A DNA stretch of 12,797 nucleotides, from contig CAIWTR010000008.1 in NCBI GenBank assembly GCA_903915615.1, positions 1-12,797 on the forward strand. The letters run 5' to 3'. This stretch comes from an uncultured Armatimonadota bacterium. Lineage in GTDB: Bacteria; Armatimonadota; Armatimonadia; Armatimonadales; Armatimonadaceae. The translations under genes and the position numbers were made by a program. Each line of letters starts with the position of its first letter. Positions within the stretch are counted from its first letter, which is position 1. Below are positions 12,774-12,797 of the stretch, piece after piece. The notes under the pieces are model-generated. The model saw only the letters and a list, made by a program, of their open reading frames with translations. It searched no databases and was not told where the DNA came from.

Positions 12774-12797
12774 TATAATGTCTCACAGGTAATCCAT
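12774..12797 (+). promoter_or_regulatory. Consensus extended -10 promoter and probable ribosome site of the next gene
   Basis: TATAAT (12774-12779) is preceded by TGT. CACAGG then provides AGG, and the window ends with AT six bases later. If the next base is G, this is a start codon at 12796 with short Shine-Dalgarno spacing. The position after cinA and the adjacent SOS-like box suggest recA. Confidence 0.6.

Noticed and set aside
1..12797. tRNA, rRNA, CRISPR, transposase, integrase or phage genes
   Set aside because: Looked for and not seen: no regularly spaced repeats, no tRNA-like cloverleaf ends with TTCGA, and no DDE or tyrosine recombinase motifs in any frame.

Overview
This is a 12.8 kb piece of a bacterial chromosome of moderately high GC content. 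It is mostly ordinary, densely packed housekeeping genes plus two short metabolic clusters and one small accessory insertion. The lineage cannot be fixed without database searches. A short type II secretion/type IV-like pseudopilin with a C-terminal CPDGGTY...PSCS module, a DUF1611 gene next to an enolase-superfamily epimerase, and -10 boxes lying directly in front of start codons would all suit a deep-branching, non-proteobacterial phylum such as Armatimonadota. That assignment is inference with low confidence.

Layout. Positions 1-1290 (+) hold the 3' part of purQ (purine synthesis) and a Crp/Fnr-family regulator, closed by a clear hairpin terminator. plsY (phospholipid acyltransferase) converges on it from the minus strand. 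A pseudopilin gene (2132-2473, +) is followed by its terminator and by a scrambled, internally deleted second copy of the gene end. Then comes asnS (2816-4192, +), ending at a strong bidirectional hairpin. Next on the minus strand is a two-gene operon, dgcA-dgcN type (6529 to 4365), which in characterised relatives degrades D-glutamate through N-acetylation and racemisation. A family 2 glycosyltransferase (6640-7593, +) diverges from it.

From 11360 down to 8993 on the minus strand lies a compact three-gene set: a sugar-phosphate isomerase/epimerase TIM barrel, a 3-hexulose-6-phosphate synthase/orotidine-monophosphate-decarboxylase-family aldolase, and a short-chain dehydrogenase overlapping it. 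Together they look like a catabolic route for an unidentified sugar or polyol phosphate. Directly downstream sits rhuM, an accessory gene of unknown biochemical function, bracketed by two 98-bp direct repeats that each encode the C-terminus of the dehydrogenase. This is the clearest sign of insertion or rearrangement in the window.

cinA (11481-12743, +) is complete. Just after it, at the right edge, are a near-consensus LexA (SOS) box and a perfect TATAAT, so the next gene is probably an SOS gene, most likely recA.

Across the window several first-in-operon genes have a TAnnnT box 6-8 bases before the start codon and no Shine-Dalgarno sequence, which suggests leaderless mRNAs. Operon-internal genes (dgcN, the dehydrogenase) and rhuM instead carry good Shine-Dalgarno sequences. 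No tRNA, rRNA, CRISPR array, transposase or integrase was found.
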